Source of the DNA: Larix kaempferi
Lineage: Eukaryota > Streptophyta > Pinopsida > Pinales > Pinaceae
Direction of reading: 5' to 3'
Assembly (NCBI GenBank): GCA_027924585.1
Contig: BSBM01001068.1
Span: forward strand, 248,001-312,000
Length of the DNA stretch: 64,000 bases
Shown here: piece by piece, positions 35,818 to 46,987 of the stretch
How the letters are laid out: every line of letters starts with the position of its first letter
How positions within the stretch are numbered: position 1 is the first letter of the stretch
Translations under genes and position numbers: made by a program
Notes under the pieces: model-generated
Databases searched by the model: none
The model's input: only the letters and a program-made list of their open reading frames with translations
Told to the model about the DNA's origin: nothing

Positions 35818-36499
35818 CAATTGAATTTTAATGGAATTCGGGTTCCCATGCTCCCATCAAATTAGGCCCATCATTGAATGAAATTAAGCTAGCTAAGGTG
35901 TTGAATTTAAATCATTCATGTCATGTCCAATTGAATTTTAATGGAGTCAGTGAAGCTATCTAATGCAATAGTTGTCGGTTAATCTATGAAACTAGGGTTT
36001 TGCAGGTGACTTGAATGGCATCTCTAACTTGTGTTAGCTATGGATAACGACGAATATGAAAGGGAAGGTACCTATAGACCCAAGTTTTCGATGATAGAGG
36101 TGAATTACCACTTATCAGAGCACAAAATGCTGAACAAAAGGCTAATGGAACACAGCAAAGGATTTCTTGGTTCTAATTGTTATTGAAAATGATACTTTCT
36201 CTTGATGAAACCAATAAAAAATTTGCCTGTATTATAAATGGAAATCCTGCTACAATTGTCGTCGGAAGAAAAGCATAGATACCTGAAACCACCATATTTC
36301 CTTTTGTAAGCCGCTCGCCCATCTGAAAAGCTAATTTAATAGCCCATAGCCCATAAATCCTATTAAGATTGATATGTTCCAGCTCACGAACTGAGAGCTT
36401 ATTTAACTTAGACATTAACAAAAGAGCTTCAGGATGAATACTAGAGGGCTATGGCTTTACAACTTCAACCTTGTCAGGACGTAGGAGTATAAAATGAGC

Positions 36500-38145
36500 C
36501 ATAGAATGATGAATGTGACTCGAATCGATGAATTATCGACTCCATTGGATTCAGGGCACTGAGATAGTGCTAGGGGGGGCCCTCTCCTCCGGTCCCATGG
36601 TCTAGGTGTCATCTTGTAGGTCCATTTTGGAAACTAGGGTTTTGCTCAGTAAGGGAGTGTACAATTTTTGCACATGGGGGTCCACCTTGAAAAATAATCC
36701 TCCGGGCACTTATGGCTAGCGTTCCTAGCCAGAACCTTCCTAGACACACTTGCAGGACTCCCTAGAACCCAGTTTTGTTGCACGGTTGGAATTCTATGCC
36801 CCCGGTAGGTATCCAGCAAGTGTCCCTGAAGGCCTTTTGGATGCAAGACAGAACGGGCCATAGAATGACGACCGTGGCTTGGATCAACGAACCATCAACT
36901 CCGTTGGATTCAGGGCATCGGGATAGTGCTAGGGGTGCTCCTCTCCTCTGGTCCCATGGCCCAAGTGTCATCTTGTAGGTCCATTTTGGAAACTAGGGTT
37001 TTGCTCAGTAAGGGAGTGCGCAATTTTTTGCACACATGGGTCAACCTTGCAAAATCATCCTCCGGGCACTTATGGCTAGACTTCCTAGCCGGAACCTTCC
37101 TAGACACACTTGCAGGACTCCCTGGAACCTGGTTTTGTTGCACGGTTGGAATTCTATGCCCCCGGTAGGTATCCAGCAGGTGTCCCTGAAGGCCTTTTGG
37201 ATGCGAGATGGAATGGGACATAGAATGACGACTGTGGCTCGGATCGACGAACCGTTGACTCCGTTGGATTTAGGGCACCGAGATAGTGCTAGGGGTGCCC
37301 CATTCCTCCGGTCCCATGGCCCAAGTGTCATCTTGTAGGTCCATTTTGGAAACTAGGGTTTTTCTCAGTAAGCGAGTGTGCAATTTTTGCACACGGGGGT
37401 CAACCTTGCAAAATCATCCTCCGAACACTTTTGGCTAGCGTTCCCAGCCGGAACCTTCCTATACACACTTGCAGGACTCCTCGAAATCCAGTTTTGTTTC
37501 ACGATTGGAATTCTATGCCCCTGGTAGGTATCCAGCAGGTGTCCCTGAAGGCCTTTTGGATGCGAGACGGGACGGGCCATAGAATGAAGACCGTGGCTTG
37601 GATCGATGAACGATCAACTCCATTGGATTCAAGGCACTGGGATAGTGCTAGGGGTGCCCCTCTCCTCCGGTCCCATGGCCCAGGTATCATCTTGTAGGTC
37701 CATTTTGGAAACTAGGGTTTTTCTCAGTAAGGGAGTGTGCAATTTTTGCACACAGGGGTCAACTTTGCAAAATCATCCTCTGGGCACTTATGGCTAGCGT
37801 TCCTAGCCAGAACCTTCCTAGACACACTTGCAGGACTCCTTGAAGCCTGGTTTTGTTGTACGATTGGAATTCTATGCCCCTGGTAGGTGTCCAACAGGTG
37901 TCCCTGAAGGCCTTTTGGATGCAAGACGGAACGGGCCATAGAATGACGATCGTGGCTCAGATCGACGAACCGTTGACTCCGTTGGATTGAGGGCACCAAG
38001 ATAGTGCTAGTGGTGCCCCTCTCCTCCGATTCGATGGCCCAGGTGTCATCTTGTAGGTCCATTTTGGAAACTAGGTTTTTGCTCAGTAAGGGAGTGTGCA
38101 ATTTTTGCACACGGGGATCAACCTTGCAAAATCATCCTCTGGGAA
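36500..38145. repeat. Satellite array B, ~359-bp period
   Basis: The anchor GGAATTCTATGCCC recurs at 36788, 37148, 37507 and 37866 (spacing 360, 359, 359). Units carry CCCATGGCCCA.GTGTCATCTTG, GGAAACTAGGGTTTTGCTCAGTAAGG and TAGACACACTTGCAGGACTCC. The skeleton and period match array A, so the two are sister subfamilies. The array stops abruptly at GAT repeats. Confidence 0.93.
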
Positions 38146-38149
38146 CTTA

Positions 38150-38478
38150 TGGTGATGATGATGAAGACATTGATGGTGATGGGGAGGGTGATGGTGAGGG
38201 TGATGGTGATGGTGATGGGATGGTCATGGTCATGGTCATGGTCATGGTCATGGTCATGGTCATGGCAATTTTGATGAGGAACCTAGAGATGAAAATGATG
38301 ATGAAGATTTTGATGATGATAATGATGGTGATGATGATGAAGATGTTGATGGTGATGGTGATGGGAAGATGATGATGATGATGGATATGTTGATGAGGAA
38401 GGGGGAGATGGCAATGATGATGAAGATATTGTTGAAGATGATGATGATGGTGGTGATGATGAAGATGATGGTGGTGGT
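38150..38478 (+). repeat. GAT/GAA repeat tract 1 with acidic coding flavour
   Basis: GAT, GGT, GAA and GAG triplets read as an Asp/Glu/Gly-rich peptide in one plus frame, including DEEPRDENDDEDFDDD. A GGTCAT run at 38222-38265 disrupts the phase. It runs on without a stop into the following unique coding-like stretch. Confidence 0.8.
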
Positions 38479-38625
38479 GATGAGTTTCATGATAGTGGCA
38501 CCATTGTGGAGAGGGTGAAGAGACCTAGTGTTACTTGTAGGGAGATTAGGACATATTGGAGGAAGTATCTAAAGGGTACATGGGGTTTAGTGGTAGGGTT
38601 TTGGGTGAGGGTTAGGGTTAGAGTT
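38479..38625 (+). pseudogene. Non-repetitive tail of an acidic-repeat ORF
   Basis: After the GAT tract the same frame reads DEFHDSGTIVERVKRP and then SVTCREIRTYWRKYLKGT, ending in TAG near 38625. The sequence is ordinary, well-mixed protein with a basic, Trp-containing end. This hints that the GAT tract expanded inside a real acidic coding region. No family recognised. Confidence 0.3.
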
Positions 38626-39241
38626 TAGTGGTAGGGTTTAATGTACATTTATATTAACAAGACATGAATTAAATTTAATATAAGTGTATTGTTAAATATA
38701 GTGAGCATTGAGCATGGGAAACCAAATATATGAATATGTGTATTGTTAAATATAATTTTGTTGGGTGAAGCCAATAACCAACATAATCAACATAATATAA
38801 GAGTTTTTTGGGGTTGGGGATAATCAACTTGTGTGTAGAGCTCTAGGGATCAATGGTTGATGGGTGTCTCCCTCCACATAAACAATCTAGATTAGCTATG
38901 TAATGATACCATTACAAAATGCATGTGTATTCAATCAAACAAATTAGCGTTAGATCACCAAAGGAAAGTTTCATCTAACTCTACCCAATCCCATAATATT
39001 AGGGTTTATTGATCATATGTAAAAAATGGCATATTCATAAACTTGACATACAAGAGAAATTTTGGCATATTTATAAACAACATAAATGTAAATTTGGTAT
39101 ATCAAGAACACAAAATTGACATATTCATAAACAACATACATGTGAAAATTGAGCATATATCAATATTCAATTACAAATAGTATACATAGTATAGTATTAA
39201 AAGTATGTAACATACCTCATCATGCAAGATCCCATGTATTA
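38626..39241. other. Unassigned AT-rich sequence
   Basis: Contains GGTTAGGGTTAG-like runs near 38600-38640 and repeated CATATTCATAAAC.ACATA motifs at 39030-39150. It is the 3' flank of the transposase-like gene. Confidence 0.4.
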
Positions 39242-42200
39242 TCATACAACCAAGCCCTCTGGATCATCTCTTATACTGATGGTCTCCATTAGTCTCTTGT
39301 GCTCTGTATCTGGTAAGAAGTAGCGTACCTTCGATGAATTTTGGCTAAGCATTGTTCGTACCTAGAGGTTTGTACCAATGATTAAGTTGGTAAAGTGATA
39401 CACACTTGCACCTGGTTTGCAATCCCTGTAAACATATCCACCCTTCTTTCTTGCATTGTTGTCCCATGTCAAGTATTCACCTTTAACAACCATAGACCCA
39501 GTTGGGTAGTGGTTGTTTTCATCATCAGTCATGGGCATAATGAGGGTTTGCTTTCCATCTATACATCGTGCCAACCAGTAATCACCACCCCATTCACTAT
39601 CTTTTGAGGCAACCACTACGTATATGTGCCCTGCATAATATGATTGTAGGTATATGATCAAAATATTTTTCGTGCGATACAAGGCCATTAATGTGCATTT
39701 GAAGACTACATAAATAAACAAAAAAATGTTAAGGAAATGCATCATACCAGATTGTACAAGGTTTGAGACATGATCAAAATCTGCAGAAATAGATGATTGG
39801 TCTTCTTCCAATGGAGTTAACTCAACAATTGCATGCTGATCAAGTGGAAGTGATATGCGATCCCATCCATCAACCCAATCCAATGATTCACACCCATCCC
39901 AGTCACCATCACAACAAGGCAGGAAAAAACAAGCAAGTTTTCTGGTCCAAATTTCAAATACTGGGCTATCAGAGCTTCGAACCGAATGAAAGCCATGAGT
40001 CCCAGGAACAGTCTTGCGTTCCCATGCATGTGAACGATCTATGTCTACCACCTCCCAAAAAAATATCTCCACATGTCTCTTTCTTGTTGATTCTACTCGC
40101 ATAGTTGATTCCTCTCCCATTACTGACGTGCACCACCTGACTATAGATTGACCATTTTGAATAGTAGATTCTGTAGATACTTTCAATTCCTCTCTTCGTA
40201 CGGATTTTTTGACACATGCTCTCCTTTACCATGCCTAGTCTCAAAATAGTTCCACATATGTGGCACTTTGTAGTTTTTATGCAATGAACACAAGCATTGA
40301 AATATGCGTGCATTTTTTAACTGACTAGCACATCCATCATACCAAATCCAGTGTCGATCCATATGTATGTTCCTTCCCTTCAACTGATCATAGAACATGA
40401 TGAAGCAATGACGTACATAGTGGAAGTCGTGGCACCTATCATCACTTATGTAGAAGTGATATTTCTTCAAAATTTCTCTTTGCTCTTCAGTGCTATTTGG
40501 GCCATGCCTATATGTGATGTGGACCATCAAGGAAACCTACTCAGAGTGATAATACTGACTTTGGATCTCATTTTGAGGTTGCATATTGTAGTTCTCGGAA
40601 AAATAAACAACTGAAAGTATAGTACCATGGGGAAATGTATCTCTGCATATTCTAAACTATTCATCCTGCCATTGTGCCAAGTGGACATGATGAACATAAT
40701 CATGTGTCTTTTCAATAAATTTCTTGACAAAGTCACTAACTGGTACCTGGTGACACAAAATGATCTCAATGTTAGTTTTTTATCTAAGCATAGATTGAAA
40801 TGTAACTGTTCAAACATGATTTTATAGATATAAATGCATACCTGAGATGTCACCAATTGTATTTTTTTGCTTTCTTTCCCTGGGACTATTTCATAGCTGA
40901 TATATTTGAAACTTTTCATGTCTACAACCATTTTCCCAAATTCAGTGTCTCCACCCTCGTGCATACATTGGCTCAATAATGTCATTCCACCACAGTTGGG
41001 GCATCTTCCATCCAAACAAGATTTTGCATAGTATGTTTTCCCCTCAGGACTATTGCACATGATTCTATGAATGAATTCTCTTGATGAAGTCGGTGGTATT
41101 GTCAGGGAGCAATCCTGCACATGGTTAGTATGCAACACACAACGGATGTAGAAAAACGTTTCATAGTAATATTCATATTCTACATGGTATCTACAACAAC
41201 AAGTGTTATGAAGAGTATTTATTCTAACACACCATGGCTTACATTTCTCAAAAGATCTTTGCCCCAAGTTCAATTGTCTATGTTCATTCCTAAATTTCTC
41301 GTATAGTTCTGTCTGTGTTATATCAAGAAGATGCTTAGTATGTGGTTCACGATCGTTTGAACCCCTTCTTAGTTTTAGTACATCCTTTCAGTTTGAAGAA
41401 GGCCTTGTGTGATCATTCCAAAAACTCTGCACTAGTCCCTTTACTACATCAACTAGCTTCATGTCACGACGTGGCAACCGACCAATAAAGGCCCAAAAAT
41501 ATGTCTGATCGGTTAGGTCAAGATTTTCTCTTCTAATAGAATACCTACGAAGGGTTTTTACATTCAAATTAACTAGTTTGGATGTAGGCCTGAGAATACG
41601 AAGGACCCTGGTGTTCTTATTTGCAATTGCTTGTGACAACACACGACGAGCCACATTGCGGTCCTTTGAATGTGTGTTATTACCAATTTTACCAAATGCA
41701 TCTACTAAGCTTTTAACTATATGAGAACTTGGTTCATAATTCTTTATCATCTTTATCCCTAACTTTTTCCTAAAAACATTCATGCTCCTAGATTTTAACA
41801 ATGATAAAAATAATCTACATTTATCTCCATCACATTTAGAAACAAAATATTTATCAAGTATTTGTTGAGTTTGATAAGCAATACTACGTTTAGATAGCAT
41901 ACCTTCAATGGAATTGAGGAGACTTTCATTAACTTGTATACGCTTCGGAGTTATTTGACGTGTGCTTGCTAATGGAGTTAAGGGGGTTGGAATTCTACCA
42001 TGTAGTGCATCACCAAGATGCTCTGGCATTTCAGTAGTAGCTTGGTGTCCTTCATTCTCTTCCTGGTAGTTGGATGGTGGAAGTCCAACATCCTCATCGA
42101 TGATCTGTGGAAGTCCAACATCCTCTTGTAGAAGTCCAACATCCTCATCAATGGTCCAGATAACATTTTCTTCTTCAACAGTAGGCAACATGTCTAACGC

Positions 42201-42577
42201 CTCTCTGACTCCATCGCTTGTATAACCACATTCGAATAACAAATTTTGTGTTTCTTCGTGAGCTTCATCTTGAGATGGTAACTTATCACATTGACTTGAA
42301 GTGGGAATTGAAACATCCCTTAATGAGCACCTACGTTTTGCTTCTTGATTACTTCCATGGGGTGCTTGTTGAACAACTATTGTGGAAATTGAAGGACCCT
42401 CTTGTCATGGATTAATAGGATGAACCGTGGTATCTTCTATAATTGGATTTGGATTAGTTTCCAAAGAAAGCCTCTGATTCATCATGTGTATTCTTTTCTT
42501 TTCTTTATCTTCTTCAATGACTTCTTGAGGTATCTTCCTCCTTGTTGATTTTCTTCCTCAATTACGTGGATTCCCCA
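39242..42577 (-). pseudogene. Broken DDE-like transposase gene (DGCASQ/HGKGE family)
   Basis: The reading starts at MGNPR (42577) and uses two small GT-AG introns, 40747-40841 (95 bp) and 39631-39747 (117 bp). Parts in order: a variable N-terminus; a Lys/Arg-rich region; FEKCKPWC..; a CCCRYHVEYEYY block; a CPNCGG zinc-like pair; a conserved SVVYFSENYNMQPQNE block; ISDD; DGCASQLKN; and WNYFETRHGKGE. A C-terminal YWLAR domain ends RDDPEGLVV. From memory, relatives in plants and animals read VVDF..NY, SDG..SQ and HGKG..DG. Here the first Asp is Tyr (codon TAT), and about 14 bases are missing after HGKGEH, so the DG motif is lost and the frame shifts. In-frame stops lie near 42559, 42405, 41385, 40667, 40542 and 39358. 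The transposon superfamily cannot be named with confidence. Confidence 0.6.
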
Positions 42578-43180
42578 TCGCCACAATGATCAATTCAATA
42601 TAGTTTGTTTTTGTTGCTCCTCAATTACAAGCTTTCAAACCTTTAGTGCTTTCTAGAACTATAGATCCTTCAAGGTGCTTCAATCTTCCTTCTCAAATGT
42701 TCATCTTTCCCATCAAAACAATTATGAATGAGAAAATTTACCTTTGGTGCTCTTCAATAATAAGCAAATGAAAGTGAAATCATAAATTGTTTGGGCTCTT
42801 TGATTCTCTTGTACAATTGTGTATATCCACCATCACCATGAAATGGTCTCGAAGCTTGATATCTTATCTTGTGTGCTCCTCAAATATAGGCAAAATGAAT
42901 CTTTCAAAGACCTTATCTTTGGTGTTATTCAATTGGAGATTCTTCAATCTTGTTGATTATCTTCTTCAAATATGGACATATAACCCAATACCACACTGAG
43001 CAACCATGAAAGATGTTCTCAATGCTGCACCTGCATAACAAAAATAATGATGGAGATGGTGTAAATGGTGAGTATTTCCAATGGTGGGCTCATGCTGTTC
43101 AAAAAAATCGCGGGATTTGCTGTTTTGGTTTGGACAGAGTAAAGTTGCTCTCGGACAGGGACAGTCCACTGTTTATAGAG
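42578..43180. other. 5' flank of transposase-like gene
   Basis: Contains several copies of a (C)TT(T/C)GGTG(C/T)T(A/C)TTCAAT motif (near 42650, 42745, 42880 and 42930), a loose minisatellite upstream of the start codon. No separate gene is seen. Confidence 0.4.
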
Positions 43181-43256
43181 TTACAAAACACATATGCGTT
43201 ATATAAAGCTAAAATGCGCATGCGATATGAGGAATAAAAACGCGTACGCAATATTG
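43181..43256. repeat. GCGTACGC palindrome cluster 3 (right end)
   Basis: Three units, ACACATATGCGTTATAT, ATGCGCATGCGATAT and AACGCGTACGCAATAT, mirror the left-end cluster. The shared TTACAAAAC lead-in faces the element interior in both. Confidence 0.8.
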
Positions 43257-43270
43257 TTAAGCATAATAAA

Positions 43271-43280
43271 TAGGTTAGGT
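43271..43280. repeat. Candidate right target-site duplication (taggttaggt)
   Basis: Identical to 25704-25713. It is separated from the palindrome cluster by a 14-bp AT-rich spacer. Confidence 0.4.
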
Positions 43281-43384
43281 GCATGGCTAGGGCAACGAAT
43301 AAAATCAAAAGAAAACAAATGTTTTGTATGGTTACATACAAAAAAAATGTTTTTAGTGTGGGAAAAATGTTTTGTATGGTTTAA

Positions 43385-43690
43385 TACCCCCCTAGCTCTC
43401 TCCCAATAATCCCTAGAGACCCCCTATCTCTTTCGAAATATCTATCCCTCATTCTTTCTACATCCCTCCCTACATGTTTCTTTCATGTTTCTTTCTCTCC
43501 CTTACTCCAACCATGTCCCTACCACCCCACTCTCCATCTCTCCGCCTTCTCTTTATCTTGATCATTATCCCTCCCTATAGCACTCTCTCCCTTCTCCCTT
43601 AATCACTAACCCTCTATTCCTTTATCCCTCCCCCCTGCCCTCTCTCTCTTACCTTGTTCCTAGAGCCCATCCCCCATAAAGGCCTTTAGA
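43385..43690. repeat. CT-rich tract 1
   Basis: Runs of CCCTCC, CTCTCTC and CTTTCTC type with occasional A. Similar to the CT-rich heads of the two duplicated units at 46345 and 48637. Confidence 0.8.
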
Positions 43691-43731
43691 CCCTCTTCTA
43701 AACATTAATTCCTAAGTGCATAAGTGCACAA

Positions 43732-44602
43732 GATGATGATGAGGAGGAGGGTGATGACAATGAAGATGATCATGATGCAGATGAAGATGATAAAGATGAT
43801 GATGTTGATGAAGATGATGGTGATGACGATGAAGATGTTGAATATGATGATGAGGGTGATGAGGGTGATGAGGATGATGATGATGGTGATGAAGAAGATG
43901 ACGATGATGGAGATGTTGATGGGGAAAGGGGAGATGTCAATGATGATGAAGAGGAGGATATAAGATGATGATGGTGGTGGTGGTGGTGGAGATGTTGTTG
44001 ATGATGATGATGGTGATGATGAAGATGTTTATGATGATGGTGATGGTGATGGTGATGAAGATGATGATGATGATGATGAAGATGTTGATGATGGAGATGT
44101 TGATGAATAAGGGGGAAATGAAAATGATGATGATGATGCAAATGAAGATGATGATGATGGAGATGTTGATGAGGAAGGGGGAAATGACAATGATGATAAA
44201 GATGTTGTTGATGATGATGGTGGTGATGATGATGAATATGTTGATGATGATGGTGATGGAGATGGTGATGAAGATGATAATGATGATGATGATGGAGAAG
44301 ATGATGATGACGATGGAGATGAGGATGATGATGATGATGATGAGATGATGATATGAGGATGATGAGGATAATTTTGATGATGATGGTGATGATGATGATG
44401 ATGATGATGGTGATGATGATGGAGATGTTGATGATGGTGGTGATGGTGATGGTGATGGTGATGGTGATGGTGATGGTGATGGTGATGATGATTATGACGA
44501 AGAAGATAATGATGAAGAATATGTTGATGAGGAACCTACATATGACAATGATGATGAAGATGTTGATGATGATGATGATGATGATGATGGTGATGATGTT
44601 GT

Positions 44603-44639
<37 letters not shown>

Positions 44640-45821
44640 GATGTTGATGTTGATGAAGATGGTGATGATGATGAATACGTTGTTGATGATGATGATGATG
44701 ATGATGTTGATGAGGAACCTAGAGATGACAATGATGATGAAGATGTTGATATTGATGGTGATTATGATGTTTATGGTGATGGTGATGATGATGGTGATGG
44801 TGATGTTCAAATGATGATGATGACGATGAAGAAGATGATGATGATGATGGTGATGTTGGTGATGGTGATGGTGATGGTGATGGTGATGGTGATGAAGAAG
44901 ATGATGATGATGATGATGAAGAAGAAGATGATGATGATGGAGATGGAGATGTTGACTTGATGATGATGAAGATGATGATGATGAATATGTTGATTATGGA
45001 GATGACAATGATGATGGAGATGTTGATAATGATGGTGATGATGATGATGATGAAGATGTTGAAGATGATGGTGATAGTGATGATGATGATGATGGTGAAA
45101 AAGAAGATGATGATGATGAAGATGTTGATCTGATGACGATGAAGATGCTGATGATGGTGATGATGATGAAGATGTTGATGGTGATGAAGATGATGATGAT
45201 GATGGAGATGTTGATGAGGAACCTAGAGATGATGATGATGATGGAGATGTTGATGAGGAACCTAGAGATGCCAATGATGATGAAGATGTTGATGATGATG
45301 ATGATGATGGTGATGACGATGAAGATGTTGATGATGATGGTGATGGTAATGATGATGAAGATGTTGATGATGATGGTGATGGTGATGTTTAGATGATGAT
45401 GATGATGAAGAAGAAGAAGATGGTGAAATGATGGAGATGTTGATCTGATGAGGAAGATGATGATGATGATGGTGATGATGATGAAGATGTTGATGATGAT
45501 GATTATGGTGATGAAGATGATGATAATGATGATGGTGATGAAGATGATGATGATGAAGAAGATGATGATGGTGATGAAGATGATGATGAAGAAGAAGATG
45601 ATGATGATTGAGATGTTGATGTTGATGGGGAACCTAGAGATGACAATGATGATGAAGATGGTGATGGTGATGGTGATGATGATGAAGATTTTGTTGATGA
45701 TGGTGATGGTGATGATGATGAATATGTTGATGATGATGGTGATGGTTATGTTCAAATGATTATGATGATGATGTTCATAAGATGATGATGATGATGATGG
45801 AGATGTTGATTTGATGAGGAA

Positions 45822-45868
<47 letters not shown>

Positions 45869-46340
45869 AGATGTTGATGATGATGATGATAGTGATGAAG
45901 ATGATGATGATGAAGATGATGGAGATGTTGATGGAGAACCTAGAGATGAAAATGATGATGAAGATGTTGTTGATGATGATGATGATGGTGATGATGATGA
46001 AGACGTTGATGATGATGGTGATGGTGATGTTGAAGATGATGATGATGATGATGATGATGGAGATGTTGATGAGGAAGGGGGAGATGACAATGATGATGAA
46101 GATGTTTATGGTGATGATGATGGTGATGATGATGGTGATGATCAAGATGTTGATGATGATGGTGATGGTGATGAAGATGATGATGAAGATGATGAGGATG
46201 AAGAAGATGATGATGATGGAGATGTTGATGAGGAACCTAGAGATGACAATGATGATGAACATGTTGATAATGATGATGGTGGTGATGATGATGAAGATGG
46301 TGATGATGATGGTGATGGTGATGGTGATGAAGATGATGAC
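43732..46340 (+). repeat. GAT-repeat tract 2 (2.6 kb), higher-order acidic repeat
   Basis: Almost pure GAT with GGT, GAA, GTT and GAG variants. A higher-order block (GTTGATGAGGAACCTAGAG followed by ATGACAATGATGATGAAG) recurs about a dozen times. It reads DVDEEPRDDNDDEDV in the Asp frame and alternates with a GAGGAAGGGGGAGATG version. The Asp frame is open for stretches, for example 43732-43968, then shifts. The long ORFs read as poly-Met, poly-Ser/His and poly-Ile in other frames are artefacts of the repeat. Confidence 0.93.
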
Positions 46341-46344
46341 GAAG

Positions 46345-46950
46345 AGGGTATCCACCTTATTTATATATTCACAATTATCCAAGTCCCTATAGAACTCTCT
46401 CCCTTCGTTCGCCCTTAATCACTAACCCTATGTGCATTTATCCCTCCCCCTACCCTCTCTATCTCACCTTGTATCCCTCCCTCCCTATCTCTTTCTCTAG
46501 ATATGTCCTTGGATATGTCCCACTTCCTTTACCTCCCTCCCTCTATGTCTCTTTCTCTCCCTTACACCATCTTCATCCCTGCCACCCCACTGATTCCTCC
46601 TTCCCTTTCACACACACACACACACACAACCTACCACTTTCTTTGTCGCTCACACCTCCCTCTAGTCTCTCTCTCCCCAACCATCAATATCTCTCTCAAG
46701 CACACACACACACATTATGTCCCTTTCCATTCTCAAACCCATTCCCCCTCCATCCATATCTATCTCCACCTTTCTCCCTCCATCCCTCACCCTACCTTCT
46801 CTCCCTCCCTCTCTCATCGCCTCTCTCTCTCTCACCTTCTATCCCTCCCTCATGTTATCTTTACCTCAACCTATCCCAATCTCTCCATCACTCCCTCTCT
46901 CTCACACACTTTATGTCCCTACCCCCTCCTCTCATATTATCTCTCTCTCT

Positions 46951-46987
<37 letters not shown>

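Larger units (their letters stand above)
33250..36421 (-). pseudogene. NO VEIN/sacsin-like histidine-kinase-type ATPase pseudogene
   Basis: Four collinear minus-strand pieces resemble plant NO VEIN-like nuclear proteins that carry a sacsin-type ATPase domain. They are 36421-36173 (IYAFLPTTIVAGFPFIIQAN...SSRESI, end of the ATPase region), 35635-35408 (YKILATSYKLIGEA), 34719-34440 (LPENMYVQLLCFIAENWKGF, APLLKYV) and about 34420-33250 (GFSTLSKGYLTLP, GKWLKPSRGFESPN, DITFIDQAFYGKP). The last piece is split by a solo LTR and reads in frame across it when the LTR is ignored. It has a TAG near 33462 and a TAG near 34421. Gaps between pieces may be introns or insertions; a 56-bp satellite fragment lies at 35762-35817. 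It is non-functional. The family assignment is from motif memory only. Confidence 0.5.
25714..43270. mobile_element. Candidate 17.6-kb DNA transposon with palindromic subterminal repeats
   Basis: The ends carry three GCGTACGC-type palindromes each (25714-25791 and 43181-43256) in inverted orientation. The halves TTACAAAACGCGTACGCGTT and TTACAAAACACATATGCGTT face each other in the two ends. Identical 10-bp direct repeats lie outside. Inside are two convergent genes: an eight-exon plus-strand gene at 27848-30079 and a transposase-like minus-strand gene at 42577-39242. Two-gene, convergent layouts are known for several plant cut-and-paste transposons. Satellite arrays, a pseudogene and a solo LTR have accumulated in the middle. 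The very ends are poorly matched, so the exact borders are uncertain, and the two genes might also be unrelated neighbours. Confidence 0.4.

Noticed and set aside
34588-36020. Shared TTTTGCAGGTGACTTGAA at 34590 and 36001 as a duplicated exon of the NO VEIN-like pseudogene
   Set aside because: Similarity is limited to about 18 bases and the flanks do not align, so a duplicated exon is not supported.
36646-38110. Repeated ORFs of 60-130 codons (MTLGPWDRRRGAP type)
   Set aside because: They recur with the ~359-bp period of satellite array B and overlap on both strands.
38575-38640. Telomere-like GGTTAGGGTTAG run
   Set aside because: Only two or three imperfect units, and plant telomere repeat is TTTAGGG. 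Too short to call an interstitial telomere.
43724-46392. Long ORFs on both strands made of Met, Ser/His or Ile/Thr
   Set aside because: They are frame shadows of the GAT repeat. Only the Asp frame has any mixed, protein-like content.
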